From the NCBI RefSeq assembly GCF_030766825.1, contig NZ_JASFDV010000040.1, forward strand, positions 1 through 56,590: a stretch of DNA of 56,590 nucleotides, given 5' to 3'. This document shows positions 8,134 to 16,793 of the stretch, in pieces. The notes beneath the pieces were generated by a model. The model saw only the letters and a program-made list of their open reading frames with translations. It had not been told where the DNA came from and did no database searches. Within the stretch, counting starts at the first letter, position 1. Every line of letters starts with the position of its first letter. Origin of the DNA: Nocardiopsis sp. CC223A. GTDB taxonomy: Bacteria; Actinomycetota; Actinomycetes; Streptosporangiales; Streptosporangiaceae. The translations under genes were made by a program, and so were the position numbers.

Positions 8134-8552
8134 TCCGGCTGGAGGTCGCCAGTACCGGTCCGGGATTCCACCACGACCTGACCGCGGACATCACCGCCGC
8201 CCTGGTGGACGCGGGCGCCGTCGAGGGACTCGCCGGGGTGTTCGCGCGGGGCAGCACCGTCGGGCTGACCCTCATGCGCTACGAGCCCGGCGCGGTGCAG
8301 GACCTGCTGCGCGCGCTGGAGCGGGCCGCCCCCCACGACGGCGTCCGCTACATGCACGAGCTGACCACGGGGGACCCCAACGGGTTCTCGCACCTGCGGT
8401 CCTCCCTGCTGGGGACCGGTCTGCTGGTGCCGTTCCGCGACGGGGCCCTGGACATCTCCCCCTCGCACCGCGTGGTGCTCTTCGACTTCGACCTCAAACC
8501 GGCCACCCGCACGGTGCTGGTGGACGCCCGCCTGAAGGGAGAGGACCGATGA
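8130..8552 (+). CDS. YjbQ/UPF0047 family protein
   Basis: 140 residues from a GTG overlapping the previous stop. The family signature is seen as GDPNGFSHLRSSLLG, followed by VPFRDGALDI and VVLFDFDLKPATRTVLV, close to the HLK-S-LxG and EFDGPR regions of YjbQ proteins. YjbQ has a reported weak thiamine-phosphate-synthase-like activity; its true chemistry is poorly known. Being wedged between a kinase-like protein and an aminotransferase in a biosynthetic operon suggests a lyase or transferase step on a phosphorylated intermediate. Function inferred. Confidence 0.8.
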   Translation: MIRLEVASTGPGFHHDLTADITAALVDAGAVEGLAGVFARGSTVGLTLMRYEPGAVQDLLRALERAAPHDGVRYMHELTTGDPNGFSHLRSSLLGTGLLVPFRDGALDISPSHRVVLFDFDLKPATRTVLVDARLKGEDR

Positions 8553-9691
8553 GGCTCCGCCTCGCCACACCCGGACCCACCGAGGTGCCCCAACGACTCC
8601 TGCTGGCCGGGGCCCGGGAGATCGTCCACCACCGCTCGCCCCAGATGGAGGCGCTGTTCGACCGGGTCAACGCGGGCCTGCCCCCGCTGTTCGGCACCGA
8701 GGGCCCGGTGTACACCGTGGCGTCCTCCGGTACCGGCGTCATGGAGGCGGCGGTCGCCAACTGCTTCTCCCCCGGGGACGAGGTCCTGGTGGTCAGCAAC
8801 GGCTACTTCGGTGAACGCTTCCGGGACATCGCCGCCGCCTACGGCCTGGTGCCGCACGTCGTGGAGAGCGGCTGGGGGACCGGCGCCGACCCGAAGCGGG
8901 TGGCCGCGGCCCACGCCGCGCACCCGGGGGTCAAGGGCGTCCTGGTGGTGTACAGCGAGACGTCCACGGGTGTGCTCAACGACGTCGCCGCGATCGGCGA
9001 CCTGTTCCGCGGCACGGACGTCGTGGTCGTGGTCGACGCGATCAGCGGTCTGCTGGTCCACCCGCTGGAGGCCGACGCCTGGGGGCTGGACGTCGTGCTC
9101 GCCGCCTCCCACAAGGGATTCATGCTCCCGCCCGGGCTGGCGTTCGTCTCGGTCTCCGACCGGGCGTGGTGGGCCGTGGAGAAGGCCTCCGGGCCGAGCT
9201 ACTACTGGTCGTTCGACCGCCTCCGCCGCTTCCACCCCCTGTCGTCCTCCTCCCCGGCGGTCTCCCTCGTCCAGGCGCTGGAGGAGTCGCTGGCGATGCT
9301 GGCCGAGGAGGGACTGCCCGCCTTCCGGGAACGGCACGCGGTGCTGGCCCGGGCGGCCGGACGCGCTCTGGACGCCCTCGGATTCACCCCCTTCGTGCGG
9401 GAACCGCACCGGCGCTCGCACGTGATCACGTCGGCGCTGGCCCCGGAGGGGATCGACACCACCCGGCTGCTCAGGGTCCTCTCCGAGAGTTACGGCGTCA
9501 GCATGACCGGGGGGCAGGCCCACCTCAAGGGCCGCCTCATCAGGGTCGGGCACGTCGGCGCCGTCGACATCCTGGACCTGAGCGCGATCCTCACCGCCGT
9601 CGAACTGTCCCTCGCCGACCTCGGCCACCGGTTCACCCCGGGGGCCGGCGTCGGGGAGGCCGTCCGGACCTACCGGGAGGCGCACTCCTGA
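8549..9691 (+). CDS. Class V (alanine-glyoxylate type) aminotransferase
   Basis: 380 residues with the fold-type I layout of AGT/serine-pyruvate aminotransferases: TPGPTEVP at the start, ASSGTGVMEAAVAN for PLP phosphate binding, VVVDAISGLL for the cofactor Asp and AASHKGFMLPPG with the Schiff-base Lys. It could aminate the 2-oxo-phosphonate formed by the aldolase, or act on phosphonoacetaldehyde as PhnW does. The ASHKG motif is nearer to AGT than to PhnW, which favours the oxo-acid role. It overlaps its neighbours by 1-4 bases. Confidence 0.87.
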   Translation: MRLRLATPGPTEVPQRLLLAGAREIVHHRSPQMEALFDRVNAGLPPLFGTEGPVYTVASSGTGVMEAAVANCFSPGDEVLVVSNGYFGERFRDIAAAYGLVPHVVESGWGTGADPKRVAAAHAAHPGVKGVLVVYSETSTGVLNDVAAIGDLFRGTDVVVVVDAISGLLVHPLEADAWGLDVVLAASHKGFMLPPGLAFVSVSDRAWWAVEKASGPSYYWSFDRLRRFHPLSSSSPAVSLVQALEESLAMLAEEGLPAFRERHAVLARAAGRALDALGFTPFVREPHRRSHVITSALAPEGIDTTRLLRVLSESYGVSMTGGQAHLKGRLIRVGHVGAVDILDLSAILTAVELSLADLGHRFTPGAGVGEAVRTYREAHS

Positions 9692-10020
9692 TGCTCGTTC
9701 TCTTCCAGCGCGAGACCTGCCCCGACTGCAAACCGGTCCGTGAGCTGCTCACCCGGCTCCAGGTCTCCTACGTCAACGTCAACGTGCCCAAACCGCGGGA
9801 GGAGCGGTACGAACTCATCCGCGTGACCGGGACCAAGTACATCCCCGCGCTGGTGGACGGTGACACGGTGATCCCCGGCCGGCTCCGGGAGAACGCCGAG
9901 ATCATCGCCTACCTGGAGCGCCGGTTCGGCACTCCGGGGGCGTCCCCGGAACCGGAGGGCGCGGCCCCCGGCACCGGGGCGGTCCCGGACGGCGGGACGG
10001 CGGACACGTGTCCCCGGTGA
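9691..10020 (+). CDS. Glutaredoxin/thioredoxin-fold protein
   Basis: 109 residues. The redox motif CPDC is at residues 10-13 and the cis-Pro loop is KYIPALVDGDTVI, as in small glutaredoxins or N-terminal GST-like domains. The last 35 residues are low-complexity Gly/Pro/Ala. It shares a TGATG junction with the aminotransferase and overlaps the ATP-grasp gene. A redox helper is unexpected in a phosphonopeptide pathway; it may reduce a cysteine-containing enzyme or add or remove a thiol. Role unknown. Confidence 0.75.
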   Translation: MLVLFQRETCPDCKPVRELLTRLQVSYVNVNVPKPREERYELIRVTGTKYIPALVDGDTVIPGRLRENAEIIAYLERRFGTPGASPEPEGAAPGTGAVPDGGTADTCPR

Positions 10021-11222
10021 CCGCCCGGCCGGTCGTCGCCGTGGTGGCGGGGACCGCCCCGCTGCTGCGGGCCGTCCACGCCCTCGGCGTGGACGCGGTC
10101 TTCGTCCACGCCGAGGAGGACGGGATCCCCGCCGCCGCAGGGAATGCCGAGACCGTCGCCGTCCCCTCGCTGGACGACCACGATGCGGTCCGGGGCGCCC
10201 TGGAGCGGACGCACCGGACACGCGGTCTGGCACGAGTGCTCTCGCTCACCGAGTCCGGACTGGTTCCGGCGGCCGAGGCCGCCGAACGGCTCGGCGTCCC
10301 CGGCAACCCGGCCCGTACCGTGCGGCTCCTCAAGGACAAGCGGAGGATGCGGGCACTGCTCGCCGCGCACGGCCTGGGCACCGTCCGCCACCGGGCGGTG
10401 GACTCCGCCGCCGACCTGGCCGACTTCCTCGCCGTCCTCCGCGGTCCGGCCGTGCTCAAGCCCGCCACCGGGGCCGGGAGCCACGCCGTCGTCCGGGTCG
10501 AAGGCCCGGGCGGGGCGCGGACGGCCTGGCGGCGGTTCACCGCGGCGGGCGGAACCGACGCCATCGCGGAGGAATACCTGGACGGCACCGAGATCAGCGT
10601 CGAGTGCTTCTCGGCCGGAGGCCGGCACACACCGGTGGCGGTCACCGACAAGCTCCTGGGCGACCACTTCGTCGAACGCGGCCACACCGTGCCCAGCCGG
10701 CTGCCCGCCGCTGAGCGCGACCGCGCGGTGGACCTCGTTCTGGCCTTCCTCGACCTGATCGGTCTGCGCGAGGGCCCCACCCACACCGAGCTGCGCCTCA
10801 CCCCCGCGGGCCCCCGGATCATCGAGTCGCACGACCGCATCGGCGGTGACAAGATCCGGGAACTGGTCCTGCGGGCGTACGGGGTGGACCTGGCCGCCCT
10901 CACGGTGGGCGTCCCCCTGGGCCTGCTCCCCGCACCGGCCGGCCCGGTGCCCGCCCGTGCGGGCGCGGCCATCCGCTTCCTGTGCCCCCCGCCGGGCGTG
11001 GTCCGATCGGTCTCCCCGCCAGAACCGGCGGCCCCGGGCACGGTGGTGTCCGTGGACGTGCGCCCCGGCGACCGGGTGCGGGAGGTCCGGCGGTCCGAGG
11101 ACCGCGCCGGGTACGTGCTCGCCGAGGGCCCCGGGCCCGACCAGGCGGAGCGGCTCTGCGAGGAGACCCTGGCCCGGGTGCGGATCGACACCGGCGCGGT
11201 GACCGCCGGGGCGGAGGGCTGA
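10008..11222 (+). CDS. ATP-grasp ligase 1
   Basis: 404 residues from GTG 10008; GTG 10017, which overlaps the previous stop as GTGA, is an equal candidate. ATP-grasp features: LLKDKRRMRALLAAHG (substrate/ATP lid), AVLKPATGAGSHAVVRV (ATP-binding Lys), IAEEYLDGTEISVECF, and an acidic metal-site region ending IESHDRIGGDKI, like L-amino-acid ligases (BacD type). Such enzymes make acyl-phosphate intermediates and peptide bonds. It is the first of three in the operon, consistent with assembly of a short peptide on a phosphonate amino acid. Confidence 0.85.
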   Translation: MSPVTARPVVAVVAGTAPLLRAVHALGVDAVFVHAEEDGIPAAAGNAETVAVPSLDDHDAVRGALERTHRTRGLARVLSLTESGLVPAAEAAERLGVPGNPARTVRLLKDKRRMRALLAAHGLGTVRHRAVDSAADLADFLAVLRGPAVLKPATGAGSHAVVRVEGPGGARTAWRRFTAAGGTDAIAEEYLDGTEISVECFSAGGRHTPVAVTDKLLGDHFVERGHTVPSRLPAAERDRAVDLVLAFLDLIGLREGPTHTELRLTPAGPRIIESHDRIGGDKIRELVLRAYGVDLAALTVGVPLGLLPAPAGPVPARAGAAIRFLCPPPGVVRSVSPPEPAAPGTVVSVDVRPGDRVREVRRSEDRAGYVLAEGPGPDQAERLCEETLARVRIDTGAVTAGAEG

Positions 11223-11225
11223 GCC

Positions 11226-11867
11226 GTGCGCTACGCCGTCGTCACCGACATCCACGGGGACACGCCTGGCCTGCGCGCGGTCCTGGCCGGGATCGAACGC
11301 CAGGGGGTGGACGCCCTCCTGTGCCTGGGCGACGTGTTCGACTGCCTGGTGGGCAAGGCCGACGTACCCCGCCACGTGTTCCGCTCCCTGGACGGGGTCT
11401 TCGACGCCGATCCCGAACTCGGGACCCTCCTGGCGGACGCCCGAACGGTGCGGGGGAACCAGGAGGAGCGGATCACCGGCCTCGTCCCCCCATCGGAGCT
11501 GCCCGACTGGGCCCTGCCCCTGCTGTTCGCGGACACCGAGATCCGCACCGACCGCGCCCTGTACCGCCACGGCCACCTGATGCGCTGGCGCGAGCCCGAA
11601 CCGGGTGTGTGGTCGCCGGTCCCCGGACCGGGCGACCCGCGCCTCCTCCTGCACGGCCACCACCACCGCAGCGCCCTGCACCTCGTCGGCCCGGGTGACG
11701 AGGACTGCGTCCGGGTGCCCTTCGGGTTCGGCAGGGAGATCCCGCTGGAGCCCGGACGGCGGTACGTCGTCAACGTCGGCCCCGTGCGCGGACCCCGACC
11801 GGCCTGGGCCGTCTTGGACGAGGAGGCGTCCGTGCTCACCCACCACCGAGTCGGAGACCACCCGTGA
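11226..11867 (+). CDS. Calcineurin-like metallophosphoesterase
   Basis: 213 residues from GTG 11226. All metallophosphoesterase blocks are visible: DIHGD at residue 8, GDVFD at 38, GNQEE near 79 and HGHHH near 141. This makes an active dimetal phosphoesterase likely. It lies between two ATP-grasp ligases. It might remove a phosphate from a protected intermediate, fitting a kinase/phosphatase protection logic with the HPr-kinase-like protein, or hydrolyse a nucleotide. The substrate is inferred. Confidence 0.88.
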   Translation: MRYAVVTDIHGDTPGLRAVLAGIERQGVDALLCLGDVFDCLVGKADVPRHVFRSLDGVFDADPELGTLLADARTVRGNQEERITGLVPPSELPDWALPLLFADTEIRTDRALYRHGHLMRWREPEPGVWSPVPGPGDPRLLLHGHHHRSALHLVGPGDEDCVRVPFGFGREIPLEPGRRYVVNVGPVRGPRPAWAVLDEEASVLTHHRVGDHP

Positions 11868-13027
11868 CCACTGAACCCCGCGGCGTCCTGCTGCTCAACT
11901 CCGACAAGCCCGAGGTCCTGCGGGTCCTGCGCCGCCGCCCCGACGTCCGGGTGCGGGTCCTGGCCCGGGACCGCTACGCCGACTTCCATTCGGGCTGGGA
12001 GACCGTCCCCCTGCCCGGCTTCGAGGACCTGACCGCCGTCGGCGAGGCCGCGCGGCGGGTCGCCGAGAGCGGGCCCGTGGACGCCGTCATCGCCGCGACC
12101 GAGAAGGGCATCGTCGCCGCGGCGCTCGTCCGGGCCCTGCTCGGGGTCCCGGGAACGTCCCTCGACCAGGCCGTGTGGACCTCCCACAAACGCGCCATGA
12201 AGGAGCGCCTGCGCGCCGCCGGGATTCCCGTCGCCGACTTCGTCCAGGTGCCGAACCTCGCCGGGGTCCCCGACGCGGTCGCATGCCTGGGCGGCCCCGC
12301 GGTGGTCAAACCGGTGTTCGGCTCCGGGTCCCGGGCCACCCACCGGCTGGCGTCACCCCGGGACGCCGCCGAACGCGCGGCCGCCGGGGAACTCGACGAC
12401 CTGGCCGCCCGCGGGGTGCCGATCCTCGTCGAACGCCGGCTCACGGTCCTGGACGAGTACCACTGCGACGGCCTCCTCCACGCCGGGGAGATCCACGCCG
12501 CGGCGGCCTCGTGCTACTTCGCCCCGCCGCTGGACGCCCCCGGCGGACTCCAGGGGAGCCGCCTGCTCGACCCCGCCGACCCGCACGCGCACGCCGTCCG
12601 CGACCTGCACGAACGGGTGGTGCGCGCGCTGGGGCTGCGCGATGGTGTCACCCACCTGGAGGTCTTCGCCACCCCCGACGGCCACGTGGTGGGCGAGGTG
12701 ACCACCCGGCCCGCCGGACTCGGCGTCCCCCGCATGTGGGCGCACGCGTTCGGCCTCGACCTGTGGGAGGGCTTCGTCGCCGCCTCCCTCGGGGAACGTC
12801 CCCCCGTGCCCGGTCCCCACCCCGGGCGGGTCTTCTGCTGGACGCATCTGCCCGGGGACGCCCGCACGGCCGATGCGGCCCGCACGGTCCCCGGCGTCAT
12901 CGAGGTCCGTACCCCCGGCGAGAACGGCTCCCCCAACACCGAGGTCCACTTCACCGCCCCGGACCCGCAGGCCGCCGTGGCGGCCAACACCGCCCTGCGC
13001 GCCCTGTGCCCGCCCGCGGACGCCTGA
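11864..13027 (+). CDS. ATP-grasp ligase 2
   Basis: 387 residues from GTG 11864 (GTGA overlap). ATP-grasp features: WTSHKRAMKERLRAAGIPV, AVVKPVFGSGSRATHRL and a C-lobe GVTHLEVFATPDGHVVGEV in which the Glu and the following acidic residue bind metal. The N-terminal Rossmann-like lobe starts VLLLNSDKP. It is more divergent than ligase 1, so a different acceptor is likely. A role in phosphonopeptide assembly is inferred from context. Confidence 0.82.
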   Translation: MTTEPRGVLLLNSDKPEVLRVLRRRPDVRVRVLARDRYADFHSGWETVPLPGFEDLTAVGEAARRVAESGPVDAVIAATEKGIVAAALVRALLGVPGTSLDQAVWTSHKRAMKERLRAAGIPVADFVQVPNLAGVPDAVACLGGPAVVKPVFGSGSRATHRLASPRDAAERAAAGELDDLAARGVPILVERRLTVLDEYHCDGLLHAGEIHAAAASCYFAPPLDAPGGLQGSRLLDPADPHAHAVRDLHERVVRALGLRDGVTHLEVFATPDGHVVGEVTTRPAGLGVPRMWAHAFGLDLWEGFVAASLGERPPVPGPHPGRVFCWTHLPGDARTADAARTVPGVIEVRTPGENGSPNTEVHFTAPDPQAAVAANTALRALCPPADA

Positions 13028-13057
13028 TCCCCGACCCCGCTCCCACCGGAGGTGGAG

Positions 13058-14365
13058 ATGCCCGCACCGTCCCGTTCCCCGTTCGACTCCGCGACGCACG
13101 TGCTCGTCGGCTACAGCCGGTCCGTGCTCTCCGACCTGGACCGCTTCCTCCCGCCCGGGTCGGTGCTGGTCCTGGAGGAACCCGAGGTCATCGAGAAGCG
13201 CGGGGTGCGTGACCGGATCGGTGCCCACCCCAGTGCCGCGCTGCTCATGTCCGCCCCCTGCCAGGACGAGGCGGCCGCCGACCGGTTCGCGGACGCGGTG
13301 CCCCGACCGCCACGTGTCCGCGCGGTCGTCCCCTCCGTCGAATACGGAGCGGTCGCCGCCGCGGCCCTCGCCCAGGCGTGGGGCCTGCCCGGTGCGACGC
13401 TCGCCGCGGCCCGCCGCCTCCGGGACAAGGTCGAGCTGCGCCGGACCGCGGGCCGGTCCGGGCTGCCCCAGCCCCGGTGGGCGGAGGTCGGCGACGCCGA
13501 CGGGGTGCGGGACTTCGCCGCGTCCGCGCCGCGCGGGTGCGTCCTCAAACCCGCCAACCGGCAGGCCAGCGTGGGGGTCCGCATCCTCGACGGACCCGCC
13601 GACGCCGCCGCGGCCTGGGCGCACACCACGACCGCCGACGAGGCCGGGATGCGGGCCCCCGGCGCCCTGCGCCCCCGCTACCTGGTGGAGGAGCGGGTCC
13701 ACGGCCCCGAGGTCAGTGTGGAGGTGCTGGTGCGGCGGGGCCGGGCACTGTTCACCAACATCACCGCCAAGTCCGTGCAGGACGACCCGCTGTACCCCGT
13801 GGAGAGCGGCCATGTGCTCCCCGCACCGCTGCCCGTCCCGGTCGCCGCGGAACTCACCGAGGCGATGGACGGCCTCATCCGGGCCACGGGGTTCGGCTCG
13901 GGCATCCTGCACGCCGAATGGATCCTCGACGCGGGTGCGCACCCGCACCTGATCGAGTGCGCCGGGCGGCCGCCCGGCGACCGGCTCACCGACCTGGTCG
14001 ACCTGGTCTACGGCGGCCATCTGGTCCGGGACCTGGTCCACGTGCTGGAGGAGGGCGGGCCGGTCGTCGACCGCACCGGCCGCACCGCCGACGGCGCGGC
14101 CGCGATCCGCTTCCTGGACGTGGAGCCCGGTCTGGTGGAGGCGGTGGAGGGCGTGTCCGGAGTGGCCGATCGGCCCGCGGTGCGCGACGTCAGGGTCGGA
14201 GCCCGGGAGGGGGACACGGTCCGCGGCACCACCAGTTCCTGGGACCGGCCCGGGTACGTGATCGCGATCGGCCCCGACGCGGCGTCGGCCACCGCCGAGG
14301 CCGCGTCGGCCGCGGCCTCGATCACCGTGCGGACCCGGCCCGCACCGGAACCCGCCACCCTCTGA
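13058..14365 (+). CDS. ATP-grasp ligase 3
   Basis: 435 residues. ATG 13058 is chosen because GGAGG at 13048-13052 is well placed; an in-frame GTG lies at 13052 inside that site. Motifs: LRDKVELRRTAGRSGLP, GCVLKPANRQASVGVRI, LVEERVHGPEVSVEVLV and the metal-site region LHAEWILDAGAHPHLIECAG. The C-terminal 120 residues resemble the extra lobe of BL00235/RimK-distant amino-acid ligases. Third ligase of the operon, with a 30-base gap before it. The number of ligases allows up to three amide bonds, though one could act on another substrate. Confidence 0.84.
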   Translation: MPAPSRSPFDSATHVLVGYSRSVLSDLDRFLPPGSVLVLEEPEVIEKRGVRDRIGAHPSAALLMSAPCQDEAAADRFADAVPRPPRVRAVVPSVEYGAVAAAALAQAWGLPGATLAAARRLRDKVELRRTAGRSGLPQPRWAEVGDADGVRDFAASAPRGCVLKPANRQASVGVRILDGPADAAAAWAHTTTADEAGMRAPGALRPRYLVEERVHGPEVSVEVLVRRGRALFTNITAKSVQDDPLYPVESGHVLPAPLPVPVAAELTEAMDGLIRATGFGSGILHAEWILDAGAHPHLIECAGRPPGDRLTDLVDLVYGGHLVRDLVHVLEEGGPVVDRTGRTADGAAAIRFLDVEPGLVEAVEGVSGVADRPAVRDVRVGAREGDTVRGTTSSWDRPGYVIAIGPDAASATAEAASAAASITVRTRPAPEPATL

Positions 14366-14390
14366 CCCGCACGCCCTGGAAAGGCACACG

Positions 14391-15668
14391 ATGCCCGCAC
14401 CGTCCGGTACCTCCGCTCCGCACCCCGGGGCCACCGCGCACAGGACCGCCCTGGGGCGCGACTTCCGATGGTTCTTCGCCTCCCGCGCCCTGGCCGACAC
14501 CGGTACCGAGATGGGGGCGATCGCGATCCCCCTCATGGCCATCGTCCTGCTCCGGGCGTCGCCCGGGGAGGTCGGGGTGATCGGTGCGCTTTCCACCGCC
14601 GCGTTCCTGGTCATCGGGCTGCCCGCCGGGGTGTGGGTGGACCGCGCCAGGCGGTGGCCGATCCTGTTCACCGGGGCCCTGTGCCACGGGCTGGTGCTGC
14701 TGTCGATCCCGCTGGCGTGGTACGCGGGCGTCCTGACACTGTGGCAGGTGTACGCGTGTGTGCTGATCGGGGGCGCGACAACGGTCTTCACCCGGGTCGC
14801 CCAGCAGAGCCACCTGCCCTCCCTGGTCCCCGACGGCGGGCTGCTGCGTGCCAATTCGGCGCTCACCGGGGCCTCCTCCACGGCGAGCATCGCGGGCCGC
14901 GGGGCGGGCGGGTACCTGGTCCAGGTCGCCGGGGCCCCGGCCGTGGTGCTGTTCAACGCGTTCACCGTGATCGGCTCGGCGCTGGCGCTGCTGCCGATCC
15001 GCCGCCGGGAACCGGAGTCCGTGCCCCGCGCCGGGACCCGGCTGGCGGCCGACATCCGCGAGGGTGTGCGGTTCGTGGTCGGACACCGCCTGCTGAGGCC
15101 GGTCGCGGTCGCGTCGGTGATCACGAACCTGGGACTCAACGCCCTCATTGTCATGGTCCCGGTCGCGGTCCTGGCGGACGGCGGGGGAGAGGGCCGGGTC
15201 GGCCTGTTCTTCATGGTCGGCGGGGTCGGGATCCTGCTCGGCTCCCTGGCCGCCGGGCCGATCGCCGCACGTCTGGGCCGGGGGCGGTGCCTGTGGCCGA
15301 CCGGCCTGTGCGCGGGCGCCGGGGCCCTGGCCGTCCCGTTCGTCGGGGAGGGTGTGTGGTTCTGGGTCGCGGCCGGGGGGTGGGCGCTGAACCAGTTCGC
15401 GGTCGGCGTCCACAACGTCGTCCAGGTGAGCCTGCGCCAGGAGGTCACACCCGACGCCATGCTCGGACGGATGACCGCGACGATGAGGTTCCTCCTCACC
15501 GGGACGCTGACCCTGAGCGCGGCCTGGTCCGGGGCGGTAGCGCAGACGTGGGGGGTGTGCGCGGCGCTGTGGATCGGCGCGGGTCTGTGCGGGCTGTCCT
15601 GGCTGCCCCTGCTGCTGTCCCCGCTGCGCTCGATCCGGGAGATCCCGCAGGAGTACCGCGACGTGTGA
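14391..15668 (+). CDS. MFS exporter
   Basis: 425 residues with about 12 hydrophobic segments and the first-loop MFS motif GVWVDRARRWPIL. Closest in style to enterobactin-exporter-like/MFS_3 proteins. A GGAAAGGC site precedes ATG 14391. As the last gene of the biosynthetic operon, it is the likely exporter and resistance factor. No threonine synthase paralogue, the known self-protection for APPA peptides, is seen in this window. Confidence 0.88.
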   Translation: MPAPSGTSAPHPGATAHRTALGRDFRWFFASRALADTGTEMGAIAIPLMAIVLLRASPGEVGVIGALSTAAFLVIGLPAGVWVDRARRWPILFTGALCHGLVLLSIPLAWYAGVLTLWQVYACVLIGGATTVFTRVAQQSHLPSLVPDGGLLRANSALTGASSTASIAGRGAGGYLVQVAGAPAVVLFNAFTVIGSALALLPIRRREPESVPRAGTRLAADIREGVRFVVGHRLLRPVAVASVITNLGLNALIVMVPVAVLADGGGEGRVGLFFMVGGVGILLGSLAAGPIAARLGRGRCLWPTGLCAGAGALAVPFVGEGVWFWVAAGGWALNQFAVGVHNVVQVSLRQEVTPDAMLGRMTATMRFLLTGTLTLSAAWSGAVAQTWGVCAALWIGAGLCGLSWLPLLLSPLRSIREIPQEYRDV

Positions 15669-15753
15669 GGACGCCTCCGTGTTTGCCCGAAAAGCGCATA
15701 AAACCATACATAAAGTACAGTCTTCCTGGGATCGGGGACCATGGGGAGGCCTT

Positions 15754-16767
15754 GTGCTGGGCGACGAGAGCGGACTCAAAGATCCGTCCCTTGTGGAGAA
15801 CGTCTACGAGCACTGTCTTGAGATGGGCGGATACGACGAATCCCGGCTCGCCGACCGGCTCGCCTCCCATCCCCGGGACATCCGCTGGGCCCATGAGACC
15901 CTCGTCGGCCTGGGGCTTCTCGAAGAGGGGGACGACGGCCGCCTGTATCCGGTCAGCCCGGAAACGGCGGAGTCGAACGTCGTGCGTTCGCGCCTGCGGA
16001 TCCTGGACGGCGAACGCGAGGACCTCATCCACAGACGAGACCGGATCCGCTCGTTCCTCCCCGTGCACCGCAACCATTTCACCCGCCGGCTGAGCAGCGC
16101 GTCGGGTGTTCTGAACCTGGACGATCCCCGGCGCATCAGGGACCTCATCCATGTGGCGTCCCGGACGTGCGAGCGGGAGGTCCTCACCCTGCAACCCGGC
16201 GGTGGCCGGCCCCCGGAGACCATCTCCCAGGCCCGCGAGAACGACCTCGCCCTGGTGCGCCGGGGCGTCCGGGTCCGGGTGCTGTACCAGCACTCGTCCG
16301 GCGCTCACCTGGCCACCCGGGCGTACGTCAACGACCTGGTCGCGGCCGGGGGAGAAGTGCGCACGTCCAGCGAGCTGTTCGACCGGATGATCGTCTTCGA
16401 CGATGACCTCGTCCTGCTGTCCCACGCCCGGGGCGAGGACGGTCCGCCGGGGGCGTCGGTGCTGACCGACGCGCACGTGGTGGCGTTCTTCCGGCGGATG
16501 TACGAGCGGATTTGGGAGAACGCCGTCCCCTTCCAGGACCTGGAGCGGACCTCGCCGCCCAGGGCGCAGGACGGGCCCTCGCCGATGCACCGGGCGGTGT
16601 GCGCTCTCCTGGACCGCGGTCACACCGACGAGGTCGTGGGCAAGAAGCTCGGCATGTCGGTCCGGACCGTACGGCGCTACGTGTCGGAGGTCGCGGAGAT
16701 GCTCGACAGCTCCAGCCGGTTCCAGCTGGGGGCGGAGGCCGTCCGCCGGGGCATCGTGCCCGAGTGA
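15754..16767 (+). CDS. TrmB/LuxR-type transcriptional regulator
   Basis: 337 residues from GTG 15754, which has GGGGAGG at 15743-15749; an in-frame GTG at 15679 is less likely because the stretch between looks like promoter DNA (AT-rich, cataaagta). The N-terminal 80 residues form a winged-helix (ESRLADRLASHPRDIRWAHETL), the middle resembles the PLD-like sensor half of TrmB proteins, and the last 60 residues are a LuxR HTH (GHTDEVVGKKLGMSVRTVRR). Such double-HTH proteins are common beside actinomycete RiPP and antibiotic clusters. It could control the phosphonate operon, the thiopeptide genes or both. Confidence 0.82.
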   Translation: MLGDESGLKDPSLVENVYEHCLEMGGYDESRLADRLASHPRDIRWAHETLVGLGLLEEGDDGRLYPVSPETAESNVVRSRLRILDGEREDLIHRRDRIRSFLPVHRNHFTRRLSSASGVLNLDDPRRIRDLIHVASRTCEREVLTLQPGGGRPPETISQARENDLALVRRGVRVRVLYQHSSGAHLATRAYVNDLVAAGGEVRTSSELFDRMIVFDDDLVLLSHARGEDGPPGASVLTDAHVVAFFRRMYERIWENAVPFQDLERTSPPRAQDGPSPMHRAVCALLDRGHTDEVVGKKLGMSVRTVRRYVSEVAEMLDSSSRFQLGAEAVRRGIVPE

Positions 16768-16793
16768 CCCGGGGCGGGCGGGGCCTGCGGTGC

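Noticed and set aside
12353..15742. 1129-codon minus-strand frame across ATP-grasp and MFS genes
   Set aside because: Spans several real genes on the other strand, with Arg/His/Gly-rich composition and no motif.
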